Shown in pieces: positions 47,625-56,708 of a DNA stretch of 64,000 nt (position 1 is its first letter; the number at the start of each line of letters is the position of its first letter). The notes below the pieces were generated by a model. The model was not told the origin of the DNA. It was given only the letters and a program-made list of their open reading frames with translations, and made no database searches. Both the position numbers and the translations under genes were made by a program. The stretch is taken from assembly GCA_963709175.1 (NCBI GenBank), contig CAVPVK010000007.1:1736001-1800000 (forward strand), read 5' to 3'. This stretch comes from JANXQG01 sp963709175. Its GTDB lineage: Bacteria; Planctomycetota; Planctomycetia; Pirellulales; Thermoguttaceae.

Positions 47625-48957
47625 TCACTTCTCGCCGCTTGGCTGTTCCGGTTGTTTCAACCGGACCAAAAGCCACTGCTGAGTCTTGTCCTTGCCAATA
47701 TGGAGGAGTGCCGGCGCTTCGTCTTGAGTTAAGTTGTAGATTCCAGTTTCGCACACGGTATTCTTGTTCTTTCCCACGGTCCATGCGGCCCGCTGTGTCC
47801 TCTTATCCACAGCCCCCTGGATCGGGACATTCGTCCCGCTGACCACGTCCGAATAGTTGCCCTCGATCGTGCCCGACTTATTGATGGCCAATTGCATCAC
47901 GTAGTGTGGATCGGACTGTTCTTTCTGGACGAATGCGAATACTCCTAGAGGCATCCAGTCATCGGCTTTCGCGTCGGGCACTGGAGCGCTTTGCGCCAAC
48001 GTCGAAGCCTGCTGATAGTACTGCTCAGCCGTGGCTACCGGCTGGTTGCCATAATAAACCTGATCGTCCTGGTAGGTAATGTTGTTACCATAGCTGTACG
48101 TGACCGGTTGCACACCGGCCGCCCAACCCATCGAGGCACCGACGGCGGGCCAAGTGGCCGGCGTCCACGCTTCACTGGCCTTCCAGCCCGCTGCTGCCCA
48201 CGTGCCCGGATTGGCCGCATGCCAGCCTTCGCCATACATTCCGTAACCGTTAAACGAGCTTCGGACCGCTGCGCCGCGAGCGGCGTAAACACCACCGCTG
48301 ACCGCCTCCGTCTGGTGATAGCCCGCGTAGGCGGTTGAGCCCGTTCTTGCTGCGGGCATGCCATAACCGGCGTCGGTTGGCAATGCCGTGTGAGCGGCAC
48401 TATAACCTGCGGCGCCTTGCGCTGGCCGGAATAGGTTTGGCCGTAAGCGCCGTGGCGCTCGTGCTGCGGCTGCCACCGGCGACGGCGCCATCGGGACCAG
48501 CCGCCGCACCCCGTTCCTCCTGGCTGTTGTAGGTTTGGCCTTTCGCGCCGGTGGCGGACACGTCGCGAGTGCTTCCAGCAGCAGACCCGTTGGTACCAGC
48601 CGCCGCGCCTCGCTCCTCCTGGCTGTTGTAAGTTTGGCCTTTCGGGCCCGTGGCAGTCACGTCACGGGTGCTTCCTGCCGCGGCGCCTTGCGGGCCGTAT
48701 GCCGCGCCGCGCTCGCCGCTGACTTCGGCCGAACCACCGTGCGAACCTTCGTAGGATCGATTGTACGAACCGCTTGCGCTGCCGTAGCCATGGCCACTTT
48801 CGCCGCTAACGGAGCGCGACCCGGAATAGCTGCCGCCACGGGCACCGCTAGCGGTGCCACTCGCGCGTGCACCGCCGCAACCTCGTGCATGGACGACTTG
48901 CGGCCCCAGCAGTACTAAGGACGCCCCAATCAGAGCGCCGATCGTCGATTTGATCAT
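47625..48957 (-). CDS. Secreted Gly/Ala/Tyr repeat protein (frameshifted)
   Basis: A protein of about 440 residues read in two frames. The ATG at 48957 (MIKSTIGALIGASLVLLGPQ) has GAAAGG nine bases upstream and a clear signal peptide. Low-complexity Gly/Ser/Tyr sequence follows, then about three 23-residue repeats (STRDVTATGPKGQTYNSQEE with ERGAAAG). The frame changes near 48450 (one extra G gives SATGAYGQTYSGQ). The second frame has Tyr/Ala/Gly-rich sequence (TWAAAGWKASEAWTPATWPA) and ends in a structured 100-residue domain (DDWMPLGVFAFVQKEQSDPH, GTIEGNYSDVVSGTNVPIQG) that resembles a small beta-barrel. It may be an envelope structural protein; that is inference from composition. Confidence 0.65.
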
Positions 48958-49008
48958 GAGAAACACCTTTCGGAAATCATCAAGCTTTTTGTTCTATGGG
49001 AAGGAATG

Positions 49009-50007
49009 TCATTTGCTCGGTGGCACGCGAACGATCTTGGCGGGCGGCACATCGGGAAGGCTTACGCCGTCCAGAGTCCGCTTGACGGACTGCCAGGTGA
49101 AGCTGTTGGCGTCGATGGGAGTGATGATGTTGACCGCTGTGCTTTCGCTGCCATCGCGAAGCACGCCGGTCGCCTCCACGACCCACTTCGAGCCATCTTT
49201 CGTCCAGACATCCTCGCCGAAGCCGCCCTGGGCGTCGAAGTGCCAGGAAACGATCCGCCCCCGCTTGGGATGCCAGCCGATGATCTGGCCTCCAGTCAAC
49301 GCGGATTGGCCGTCCTTAGTGACCACGTACGTGTTCTTAATGAAGTTCTTTTGCGCCATCCACTCGAAGCGGAGCCGCAAGGGCATGTCTTTCGCTGCGG
49401 GATTCCAGTCGCCGATGAGCCATTCCAGATCCTTCAGGTAGTCCTCGTTCGAGGCCGCGACATAGGGGGCGTCCCGCCCGAGCACCATGATCCATTTGCC
49501 GTTTCGCTTCGCATGGACCACGGTGTAACGTGCTGCCGTATCGGCAAGTCCTCCGGGCGATTTGACCCAGGCGACACCTTTTTCCAGGGCGACATCTGGC
49601 CCCAGCAAGCGTATCGACTCGATTTTAACCGTCATCATCGCCCCCAGGTGCTGCTTGAACAGATCAGCGTAGATCTGTTCGATTGCGGCCCGACCTTGGA
49701 ACGATTCGCCCGACTCGTCGGTGTACTCCGCGTCCGGCGCCCAAAGGGCGCCAATCGCTTTGACGTCAGCGGCGTCAAATGCTTTGACGAAATCGTCGGC
49801 CGTCGCCCGGATTGCCTTTTCGTCGGCGTCATTTTCAGTCTTGGACGCGGGGATCAATGGTATGGCTGGCTTAACCGCCCCGCCAGATTTCGTGCCCGCT
49901 GGTTGGGCAGCGACAACCAGGCCTTGATGAATAATCGCGGCAAGTACTGCCCCAAAAAACAATATTCCCCCGATGGCGAATCGGACCTGTTGTGCCTGCA
50001 TCTTCAT
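49009..50007 (-). CDS. SgcJ/EcaC-like NTF2 fold secreted protein
   Basis: A 332-residue protein starting at MKMQAQQVRFAIGGILFFGA (ATG 50007; CGGAG nine bases upstream). A signal or anchor helix is followed by a SnoaL/NTF2-like domain (ADDFVKAFDAADVKAIGALW, DAEYTDESGESFQGRAAIEQ, YTVVHAKRNGKWIMVLGRDA), typical of the SgcJ/EcaC family. A second domain of about 130 residues follows (LEWLIGDWNPAAKDMPLRLR, GGQIIGWHPKRGRIVSWHFD) and ends with SKWVVEATGVLRDGSESTAV. This second part resembles the DUF1579-like lipocalin folds. Likely a binding protein, not an oxidoreductase. Confidence 0.75.
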   Translation of the reverse strand: MKMQAQQVRFAIGGILFFGAVLAAIIHQGLVVAAQPAGTKSGGAVKPAIPLIPASKTENDADEKAIRATADDFVKAFDAADVKAIGALWAPDAEYTDESGESFQGRAAIEQIYADLFKQHLGAMMTVKIESIRLLGPDVALEKGVAWVKSPGGLADTAARYTVVHAKRNGKWIMVLGRDAPYVAASNEDYLKDLEWLIGDWNPAAKDMPLRLRFEWMAQKNFIKNTYVVTKDGQSALTGGQIIGWHPKRGRIVSWHFDAQGGFGEDVWTKDGSKWVVEATGVLRDGSESTAVNIITPIDANSFTWQSVKRTLDGVSLPDVPPAKIVRVPPSK

Positions 50008-50507
50008 TGGTTGCTCCGGTTGGCGATTGCGTTCGTCAGGGCCATGTGATGGATGACGCCGTTTGAACGCGTACCGTCAATCGTAGCGTGACAGCTCGAT
50101 CGGGGAAATGAGCCGACCAGGAATTCTCCTTCCAACAGACCCGCTGCGGGACGGTGTGTTTTCCCCAGCGGAACGTCCAGCCAAGTATTGGCTTCAAGAA
50201 GTCTCCCGTGAGCATCGAGAGCGCAGCTGCCAATTCGTGGCCGCACATTTCCGGCCACGGCAGTCCGAGACCGCCGTCTCAGTAATCAAAGATTGGCCGT
50301 TAACCGACCCAGTTTTTCTTGACGTCCGCTACCGCGGCCCCCGGTCGTCCACTCACATCCTCGCCAGTTGGACGTGCAGGACCGCATCCCAATCGCTTAG
50401 GTCAACTAATAGTGCTTCCTTGGACGCCGCGGAAACCGCCCAATGCACACGATGCGGGGCTGGAGAAATCCGGCCCCGTGGCGTTTTCTTGGCAGCCATC
50501 AACCCGT
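50008..50507. other. Degenerate intergenic region
   Basis: About 500 bases. A 70-residue minus frame (MCGHELAAALSMLTGDFLKP) and short open pieces are visible but have no recognisable family, and I do not call them genes. Confidence 0.4.
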
Positions 50508-50730
50508 GAAAGGCAGAAGCGGGCCGAAATCGTGGTACCGGCCAATTCCGACCACAAGTTGGTCTATCGCGGACAGCTGGACGGGGCCCGTCCGGGCAAC
50601 CGCGTGCCGGTCACGGGCGAGGACCTCCGCGCGGCCATGGACGCGGTGTTGGGTGCCAAGCCGGTCGCGTTAGCAGCGGCCGAGCATGGGCTGCAACATC
50701 AAGTGGCGGCCGGGCAACGAACCGCGATAA
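50508..50730 (+). pseudogene. Thioredoxin/redoxin family C-terminus
   Basis: SDHKLVYRGQLDGARPGN, RVPVTGEDLRAAMDAVLGAK and, in a shifted frame, MGCNIKWRPGNEPR with a TAA stop match the C-terminus of planctomycete redoxin-domain thioredoxin-like proteins (the GCNIKW-PGNEP ending is characteristic). The CxxC core is missing. The same last nine residues occur again at 53003 with no upstream part. Confidence 0.55.
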
Positions 50731-50825
50731 GCCGGCGGATTTCCGGTGTTTCGCTGGTCGTTTCGGGGGCGACGCTGCCGATCAGTGCGCGGCGTGCTGC
50801 GCGCGGTAATCTCGCAGATGCTCGT
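50701..50825. repeat. 125-bp direct repeat, left copy
   Basis: AAGTGGCGGCCGGGCAACGA to CAGATGCTCGT is nearly identical to 53003-53125. Both copies contain the thioredoxin tail (plus) and the metallophosphoesterase tail (minus). They flank the PEP-CTERM pair. Confidence 0.85.
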
Positions 50826-50886
50826 CCGTCGACAAGCACCCCGAAGGATTAACCGCCAACGAAAACATTTTGCGGCTTCCCGGAAA

Positions 50887-51627
50887 CTACACGAGTCGAC
50901 GGCGAAGGCGATAGGTGGCAAACGAAATGACCGCCAAGCCCAAAAGCACTAGCGACGATGGTTCCGGGACGGCTACGGCATCGACGCTGGCGGATCCAGG
51001 GACCAGACCCGTACTGCCCCACGCGGGACTACCACCAACGGCATAAGCCAACGTGTCGCCAACATTGAGAAAGAACGGGCCCGCTGAGAGCGGCACATCG
51101 CTTCCTGGCCCATCGCCGATGACGGTACCCGAAACGACGGTCAAGTTGTTCTCCAGCAATCGCACGTCGGTATCCGTCAATCCGCTCGAATCCAGCCCTT
51201 GAAAAACTCCCTGGATCGCGTAGTACCCGGGGGTCGCAGCGGTAAACTCCACAATGCCATACTGGTCGTTCGGGCCAGGATGCATCCCGATTTCGCCGGG
51301 CACGTAGGTCGCATGGTCACCGCCCAACGAATAGGTCTGGTTTGCAGCAGTTCCGTTATGAAAAACTCCGACATCGAGGCCTGTGGCCGGTAGCCAAGCG
51401 TCAATGACCGGAACCGACACCGGAACCGGCGCCAAATTGAAGGGATTGGGAAGAGGGAAATTCTCATATCCGTAGCTCCACGTCCCGCCGATTGCTGGGG
51501 CTGGGTTCAAGACCGGAGAAAACTGCGCCGCTGGGTCGTTCTGGGCCGAGGCCGGACAGGCGGAACCAACCACCGTCGCCAGGGTGAATAAGACGATCGA
51601 GAAGTTTCGAAAACTGGAGAGAACCAT
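50887..51627 (-). CDS. PEP-CTERM protein, duplicated gene, copy 1
   Basis: A 246-residue protein. The ATG at 51627 follows GGAG by six bases. A signal peptide (RNFSIVLFTLATVVGSACPA) is followed by a single beta-rich domain (MHPGPNDQYGIVEFTAATPG, SSGLTDTDVRLLENNLTVVS, LNVGDTLAYAVGGSPAWGST) and the anchor VPEPSSLVLLGLAVISFATY with an Arg-rich tail. The domain resembles small carbohydrate-binding or DUF4397-like sandwiches, and no catalytic motif is visible. Copy 2, just downstream, is about 60-70% identical over the whole length, including 110 bases of upstream leader. Confidence 0.8.
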   Translation of the reverse strand: MVLSSFRNFSIVLFTLATVVGSACPASAQNDPAAQFSPVLNPAPAIGGTWSYGYENFPLPNPFNLAPVPVSVPVIDAWLPATGLDVGVFHNGTAANQTYSLGGDHATYVPGEIGMHPGPNDQYGIVEFTAATPGYYAIQGVFQGLDSSGLTDTDVRLLENNLTVVSGTVIGDGPGSDVPLSAGPFFLNVGDTLAYAVGGSPAWGSTGLVPGSASVDAVAVPEPSSLVLLGLAVISFATYRLRRRLV

Positions 51628-51753
51628 GACAAGCTCCGTCGCGTGAAGTTATTGTAAAGCGATCCAATTCTCGGACCGTTGCTGTTTTCGCAGCCACCGG
51701 GACCGCACAACAGTGGGGCAACGACGCTGAACTCAAATCCCGCTTCTCTTCTC

Positions 51754-52490
51754 CTACACGAGTCGCCGGCGAAGACGATAGGCGGCAAACGACATGATCG
51801 CCAAGCCCAAAAGCACCAGCGATGATGGTTCCGGGACGGCTACGGCGTTGACGCTGGCGGAGCCAGGGACCAGGCCCGTACTACCCCAAACGGGATTGCC
51901 GCCAACGGCATACGCCAGCGTGTCGCCGGCATTCAGAAAAACTGGGCCAAAGGTAAGCGTTTCATCGCTTAACGGTCCATCACCAACCACGTTCGCGCTG
52001 GAAACGACATTGTTGTCCCACAACAGGTCCACTTGGGTGTTCGTCAAATTACTGGAATCTAAGCCCTCGAAAGTGCCATGAATATCATACTGCCCGTTTG
52101 CGGGGGCCGTGAACTGTATGATGGCGTATTGATCATTGGGGCCAGGATGCATCCCAATCTCACCGGTGCGTAGACCGCACCGTCAATGGCGGTAATAAAG
52201 GGTTGGTTCACGGCAGTCGCATTATCGTAGACCGCGACTTCACCGAACGCCGGGGCTTGCCAAGAACTGAGGGGTCCCGGCACCGGAACTGTCAGGAGAT
52301 TAAAAGTGTTTGGAAGCGGGACGTTTTCGTAGCCGTAGCTCCAGGTCCCGGTTGGCAGGGAATTTGGGTTGGCGACTGGAGAGAATTGTGCGGCTGGATC
52401 AATCTGGGCCGAGGCCGGCCAGGCGGAACCAACCACCGTCGCCAGGGTGAATAAGACGATCGAGAAGTTTCGAAAATTGGAGAGAACCAT
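51754..52490 (-). CDS. PEP-CTERM protein, duplicated gene, copy 2 (one frameshift)
   Basis: A paralogue of copy 1. The ATG at 52490 and signal (RNFSIVLFTLATVVGSAWPA) are almost identical. The frame changes near 52164; one extra G joins AVYAP to GEIGMHPGPNDQYAIIQFTA, and the second frame ends in VPEPSSLVLLGLAIMSFAAY plus RLRRRLV. Divergence is greatest in the middle (LLTVPVPGPLSSWQAPAFGE). The 110-base leader before the ATG matches that of copy 1, so the duplication included the promoter region. Confidence 0.75.
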
Positions 52491-53002
52491 GACAAGCTCC
52501 TTCGCGTGAAGTTACTGAAAAGCGATCCAATTCTCGGACCGTTGCTATTTTCGCAGCCACCGGGACCGCACAACGGTGGGGCAACGACGTTGAACTCGAA
52601 TCCCACTTCTCTTCCTGCCTCCTCTCAGCCGTATCCCTCGCCGCTCGCGCCGACCGCAACACCGCGCAGGGCAGGCATTTGCTGCGAACAACACTCAAGG
52701 GAAACCAGACCGGGCCAAGAACGACGCGTAGTGCCAGACTCCCTTTGAGAGTCTTCGTGTTGAGCCACCGGGCGGGCGCGGACTAAAACAACTCTCGCCA
52801 AGAATTGCGCCGCTACGGCCAGAGGCTCAGGCGATTGCGCTGCCTGCTGGATAAGATAACTGGGTTTCGGCGTTGCCGACTGCACAACAAGGGTACAGCC
52901 CGCTTGGCGGCAGATGGACCCGCACTTTCGCGAGGTTCCCTGCCACGCTGGAGTTGATTCTACCGAAGTGTGGACTTCCAGGCAAGCATTTTGTCAGATT
53001 AT
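52491..53002. other. Intergenic region upstream of PEP-CTERM copy 2
   Basis: The first 130 bases (52491-52620) repeat the leader of copy 1 (51628-51757). The rest, up to the direct repeat at 53003, holds no gene I can support. Confidence 0.5.
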
Positions 53003-53125
53003 AAGTGGCGGCCGGGGAACGAACCGCGATAAGCCGGCGGAATTCCGGGTTTTCGCTGGTCGTTTCGGGGGCGACGCTGCCAATCAGTGCGCGGCATGCT
53101 GCGCGCGGTAATCTCGCAGATGCTC
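53003..53125. repeat. 125-bp direct repeat, right copy
   Basis: The partner of 50701-50825. Its right part is the 3' end of the metallophosphoesterase gene. The left copy is cut off at CTCGT. Confidence 0.85.
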
Positions 53126-54500
53126 GTGTTCCAGAACAAAGTGATCGAGCACCTGCCCATCGACCCCGACCTGCCAGCCGCGCAGCACGAGCCCGTCGAT
53201 CTCGATTACGAGGCTGCCCGGTACGGTCAGCCCGCGACGCAAGCCCTGCGGCGTCTTGAAGGGAATCATGGCCGGATGGGCGAAGTTGCCATTCGGCCGC
53301 GATCCTCCACCCGTTCCACAGACGACGTAGAGGGTTCCGCTATCAGGCCCAGGAGACTTTCGCAAGGGGGCTTCACGACCGTCGCCCTGGACGGCAATGT
53401 GCCGAGACGGATCGAAGTCACCGGTCTTCCCTGTGAATCCATGCAGCAGGTAGGACCGCTGGTAGGTGTGGTCGTGGCCCGAGAGAAAAAGATCGACGCC
53501 ATAGTGGTCCAATAGCGGGACCAGGCACTGTCTCAAGGCCGCCAACGGCCCCTGGTCGCTATGATAATTGCCGTCGCAGCACACGGGAAAGTGATTGAGA
53601 ACCACAATCCATTCCTGCTCGGTGGCCGCCAGGTCATTCTTCAGCCAGGCGAGTTGTTGCTGCCAAGGGCTGTAGTTCACATCCGTGGTCTGCTGGAACC
53701 AACCTTTCCAGGGATCGAGCACGACCAGGTGCAGGTTGGCCAAATCCACCGAATAGTACAGATTGCCGTGCGCGGGCATAGGCACGCCCAACGCGGTGCC
53801 GCCGTCGCCGGCAGCGAAGAGGTGGGCGTAAGCGTCGTCGATATCGTGGTTTCCAGTACACGGCCAGAGAGGAGTGCTACGGAGTTCGTCGGCATACACG
53901 TTGAAGAAGGCCGCCTGGTATATTTCGTCGCTGCCGGTGGGATAGGCGTTGTCGCCCAGAAGAATGAAGCCGTCCAAGGGCTGACCCCGATTGAACTTCC
54001 GGAATCCGTTGCGGACCAACACCGGCTCGATGGGCCCCTTGGCCGCCATCACCGCCGCGGGGCTGTCATTCCGCGGGCGGTTGGCCCCGAAATCGCCCAT
54101 GGTCCAGAACCGGAGCTTGTGCGGGGCTTTTGGTGCGGGCGCCGTGCGAAAACAGTGGTTCGCGTCGGCGCCGCAGAGCGTTGCCCGATCGGCCTCAAGA
54201 GCGTAGTAATACGTCGTGTCCGGCTCGAGGCCGTCGAGTTTGACCCTCCAGTCGCGGACGCCGGGATAATGCCCGTCGATCTCCATTGCCGCCACGGCAC
54301 GATCCAAGTGATCGAAGTCCTTCCCATAACGCAACACCGACGTATAGCGGACCGAGGTGTCGGTCCGCCAGCGGACCGTGATGCCGTTGGGGCCTTGTGA
54401 CTGGAGATACGGACCCCGTCTCAGGTCCTGCGCCAACCGCCATGGGGGCCCCAATGAGGATGGCGACGAGCAGGACGAATTGCCGTGGAATGCGCGTCAT
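53084..54500 (-). CDS. Secreted purple-acid-phosphatase-like metallophosphoesterase (one frameshift)
   Basis: A protein of about 470 residues. The ATG at 54500 opens a signal peptide (RQFVLLVAILIGAPMAVGA). The frame changes near 54437; one extra base gives VGAQDLRRGPYLQSQGPNGI, so the mature protein starts at the fibronectin-like N-terminal domain (TVRWRTDTSVRYTSVLRYGK) usual in purple acid phosphatases. Metal-site motifs follow: WTMGDFGA, LLGDNAY, GNHDID, VLNHFPVC and SGHDHTYQRS. The C-terminal tail is duplicated in the repeat at 50701. The reaction is phosphate ester hydrolysis; the substrate is unknown. Confidence 0.85.
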
Positions 54501-54516
54501 GGTCTGCGATAACTCC

Positions 54517-55158
54517 CTACTTCTTCTTGCGATAGAGAAAACCGAGGCATCCGAAGGAAGCGGCCGTCAAAAGGGCGATCGTGGACGGTTCGGGAACAAT
54601 CTGGTAGGTGCCCACCGCCGGACCGATGTAACTGGTGCTGTAATCACCCGTCAAATAGTAGCCGCAATAGACGGTGCCGGACGTCCCCACGGAGCCCCAC
54701 GTGTCGCTGCCACCGAGAAGGACGTCGACGGAACCAACGATGGTGCCTGACGTGGGATTCGTCGGATCGGTGAACCAGAGATTCAGCGACGGGGGAATGA
54801 TCACTGGACCGGGGGCTTGCCCAAACTCGGTCTCCGAGACTCCTCCACTTGTATACAGCGGGTAGCCGTTCTGATTGATGCTGTTAATTTGACTTCCATA
54901 AGAAGAGACACCGTCGTCGTCGAACGAGCCAAAGGGCAGCGCTAACAACAGACGCGTTGTTCTCCAACCCGTGGAGAGGCCACCCGTGTTGAAAGTGTCC
55001 TGTCCCGAAACCACGCTCAACACCGCTTCCTGATCGCTAATCGGCTGGATCGTCATCTCGACCGCGGCCGACGACTGCCATGGGCTTAAGACTCCAGCCG
55101 CCAGAAGGAAGGAACACGCAACAAGCACAAATCGTGCGTGCTTTGAGAAGTAGACCAT
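54517..55158 (-). CDS. Small PEP-CTERM protein
   Basis: A 213-residue protein starting at MVYFSKHARFVLVACSFLLA (ATG 55158; AAGGG upstream). A signal peptide is followed by a single domain with LSTGWRTTRLLLALPFGSFD and SETEFGQAPGPVIIPPSLNL. The end is VPEPSTIALLTAASFGCLGF and KKK, a PEP-CTERM anchor. It is 17 bases upstream of the metallophosphoesterase start (54500) on the same strand and may be co-transcribed with it. The function is unknown. Confidence 0.8.
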   Translation of the reverse strand: MVYFSKHARFVLVACSFLLAAGVLSPWQSSAAVEMTIQPISDQEAVLSVVSGQDTFNTGGLSTGWRTTRLLLALPFGSFDDDGVSSYGSQINSINQNGYPLYTSGGVSETEFGQAPGPVIIPPSLNLWFTDPTNPTSGTIVGSVDVLLGGSDTWGSVGTSGTVYCGYYLTGDYSTSYIGPAVGTYQIVPEPSTIALLTAASFGCLGFLYRKKK

Positions 55159-55426
55159 TTCGAAATCCCTTCACTGTGCTCGAAAGTTCGAACGCTGCCT
55201 CTACCACGCTGGTTCAGTTCAGCAGCGCGCGCATCGGCACCCGCAAGCACATCGGGAATCGATTACGACGATAACGCTGCCTCACGAATGGAAAACAACA
55301 CATCTGACGCTTGGATTCTTCCGGTGAAGAATCCGCACAAAAGCCGATCCTACCATAATCTGGATTTTTTGCAAGCATTTTGTGCAACATCACAAACAAT
55401 TCTTGGATTCCTCCCGATACGGCGAG

Positions 55427-56380
55427 TCACTCGGCCCCGCGCCATCCGAAATCACAATAGGAATGCTTGACGTCGCCGATAGAAGTCACGTCAAGAATGC
55501 CAAAGCCTTCCGAAAGGCCCTTGTATTTCCCCCTCCACCAATTGCCGGACACCGCGCCATCGCAGACAAAGGTTATTCCGCGAAAATCGATGCGGTCATA
55601 CTGGTGCATGTGCCCGGAAAGAACCAGGCGCACGTTGTGGCGCGCCATGAGCGACACCAGGGCATAGGCATCACGGCACATCATGTTCAAACCGATGTGA
55701 TGGCCCGTCCGATCGCAATTGCCTTCCAAGACGGTCACGCTCACGATCGGAATGTGAGAGACGACCGCGGCGGGCATTTCCGCCGGTTTTGCCTTCAGTT
55801 CCTGCTCGAACCAGGCCAACTGGGCCTCGTCGATATAGGCCTGGTAGGCATTTCCCGCGGCCGGTTGGATATCGTCCAGGACGTAAAAGCGCCAGCCGCG
55901 GTGATCGAACCGGTAATAGGACCTCGGCAGGCCAAAGAAGTCCAGAAACATCCGCTTGCCGTACAGCGCGTCGTGGTCCGACACGCCATTCTTGTGCGAC
56001 CAGCCGAAGACGTCGTGGTTGCCCAGGCACTCGTAGACGGGCAGATCGGTGTGGTCGAGGAGCGTCTCGCGATAGATACGGAAGAGATCCTTGGCCCGTC
56101 GTACGTCCTGGTCGAAGGCATCCATAATCAGATCGCCGCCCGTCAAAATGAAGTCGGGCTTGGGATGTAATTTCTCCACCTTGGCCAGGCACTGAACAAA
56201 CCCCTCGACAGCCTTCAATTCAGGCTGCAGGTGGATATCGGTCAGGTGGACGAACCGAAACCCTTCGCGGGGATCATTGGTGGGGCGCGAAGTATCGGCG
56301 GCAATTGTCATGGAAGGGACCGTCATTGCGGCCGCGCCCGCCGCCAATCGCATAAAGTCTCGCCGATTGTGGTTCGTCAT
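55427..56380 (-). CDS. Tat-exported calcineurin-like metallophosphoesterase
   Basis: A 317-residue protein. The N-terminus MTNHNRRDFMRLAAGAAAMT is a twin-arginine signal. The five conserved blocks are all visible: VHLTDIHLQPE, LTGGDLIMDAFDQD, CLGNHDVFGW, VVSHIPIVSV, and LSGHMHQYDRI. The family hydrolyses phosphodiesters or phosphomonoesters with two metals. The start at 56380 is the only ATG before the Tat motif. The region between it and the PEP-CTERM gene (55159-55426) has nothing I can support. Confidence 0.88.
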   Translation of the reverse strand: MTNHNRRDFMRLAAGAAAMTVPSMTIAADTSRPTNDPREGFRFVHLTDIHLQPELKAVEGFVQCLAKVEKLHPKPDFILTGGDLIMDAFDQDVRRAKDLFRIYRETLLDHTDLPVYECLGNHDVFGWSHKNGVSDHDALYGKRMFLDFFGLPRSYYRFDHRGWRFYVLDDIQPAAGNAYQAYIDEAQLAWFEQELKAKPAEMPAAVVSHIPIVSVTVLEGNCDRTGHHIGLNMMCRDAYALVSLMARHNVRLVLSGHMHQYDRIDFRGITFVCDGAVSGNWWRGKYKGLSEGFGILDVTSIGDVKHSYCDFGWRGAE

Positions 56381-56708
56381 CGATCGTTAATCCTTTCCAG
56401 TTTGCCTGGTCTTGCTGCTCGTGGCCTTCCTGGCGTTCTTGCCCATGTTATCGACGATCACAAGGTCACACTGCTCGCCGCAAAACCAGGCACCTGACAG
56501 CATTCTAATCTGTAACCGTTAGGCTTTAGTGAGCAGTTGGTTAGATGCGACAATTTGCGCTTTTTTAACAACTCCTAGCGCAAGATTAATCGTTATTTAA
56601 TCATTGGAAAACCGTCACGGGATAGCATTAAAACTGCGGCTCGTTTTTTCACTCCAACTAACAAGAATCGCCACTTCTTGTTGGGAAACCTTTTTTGAGG
56701 GGAAGCAG
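56381..56708. other. Divergent promoter region
   Basis: 328 bases between divergent genes. It is AT-rich after 56500 and contains an inverted TTGCGC/GCGCAA pair at about 56551-56584. I do not propose exact promoter boxes. Confidence 0.35.

Noticed and set aside
50036..50248. A 70-residue minus frame with Trp-rich sequence
   Set aside because: No family, and short degenerate open pieces surround it.
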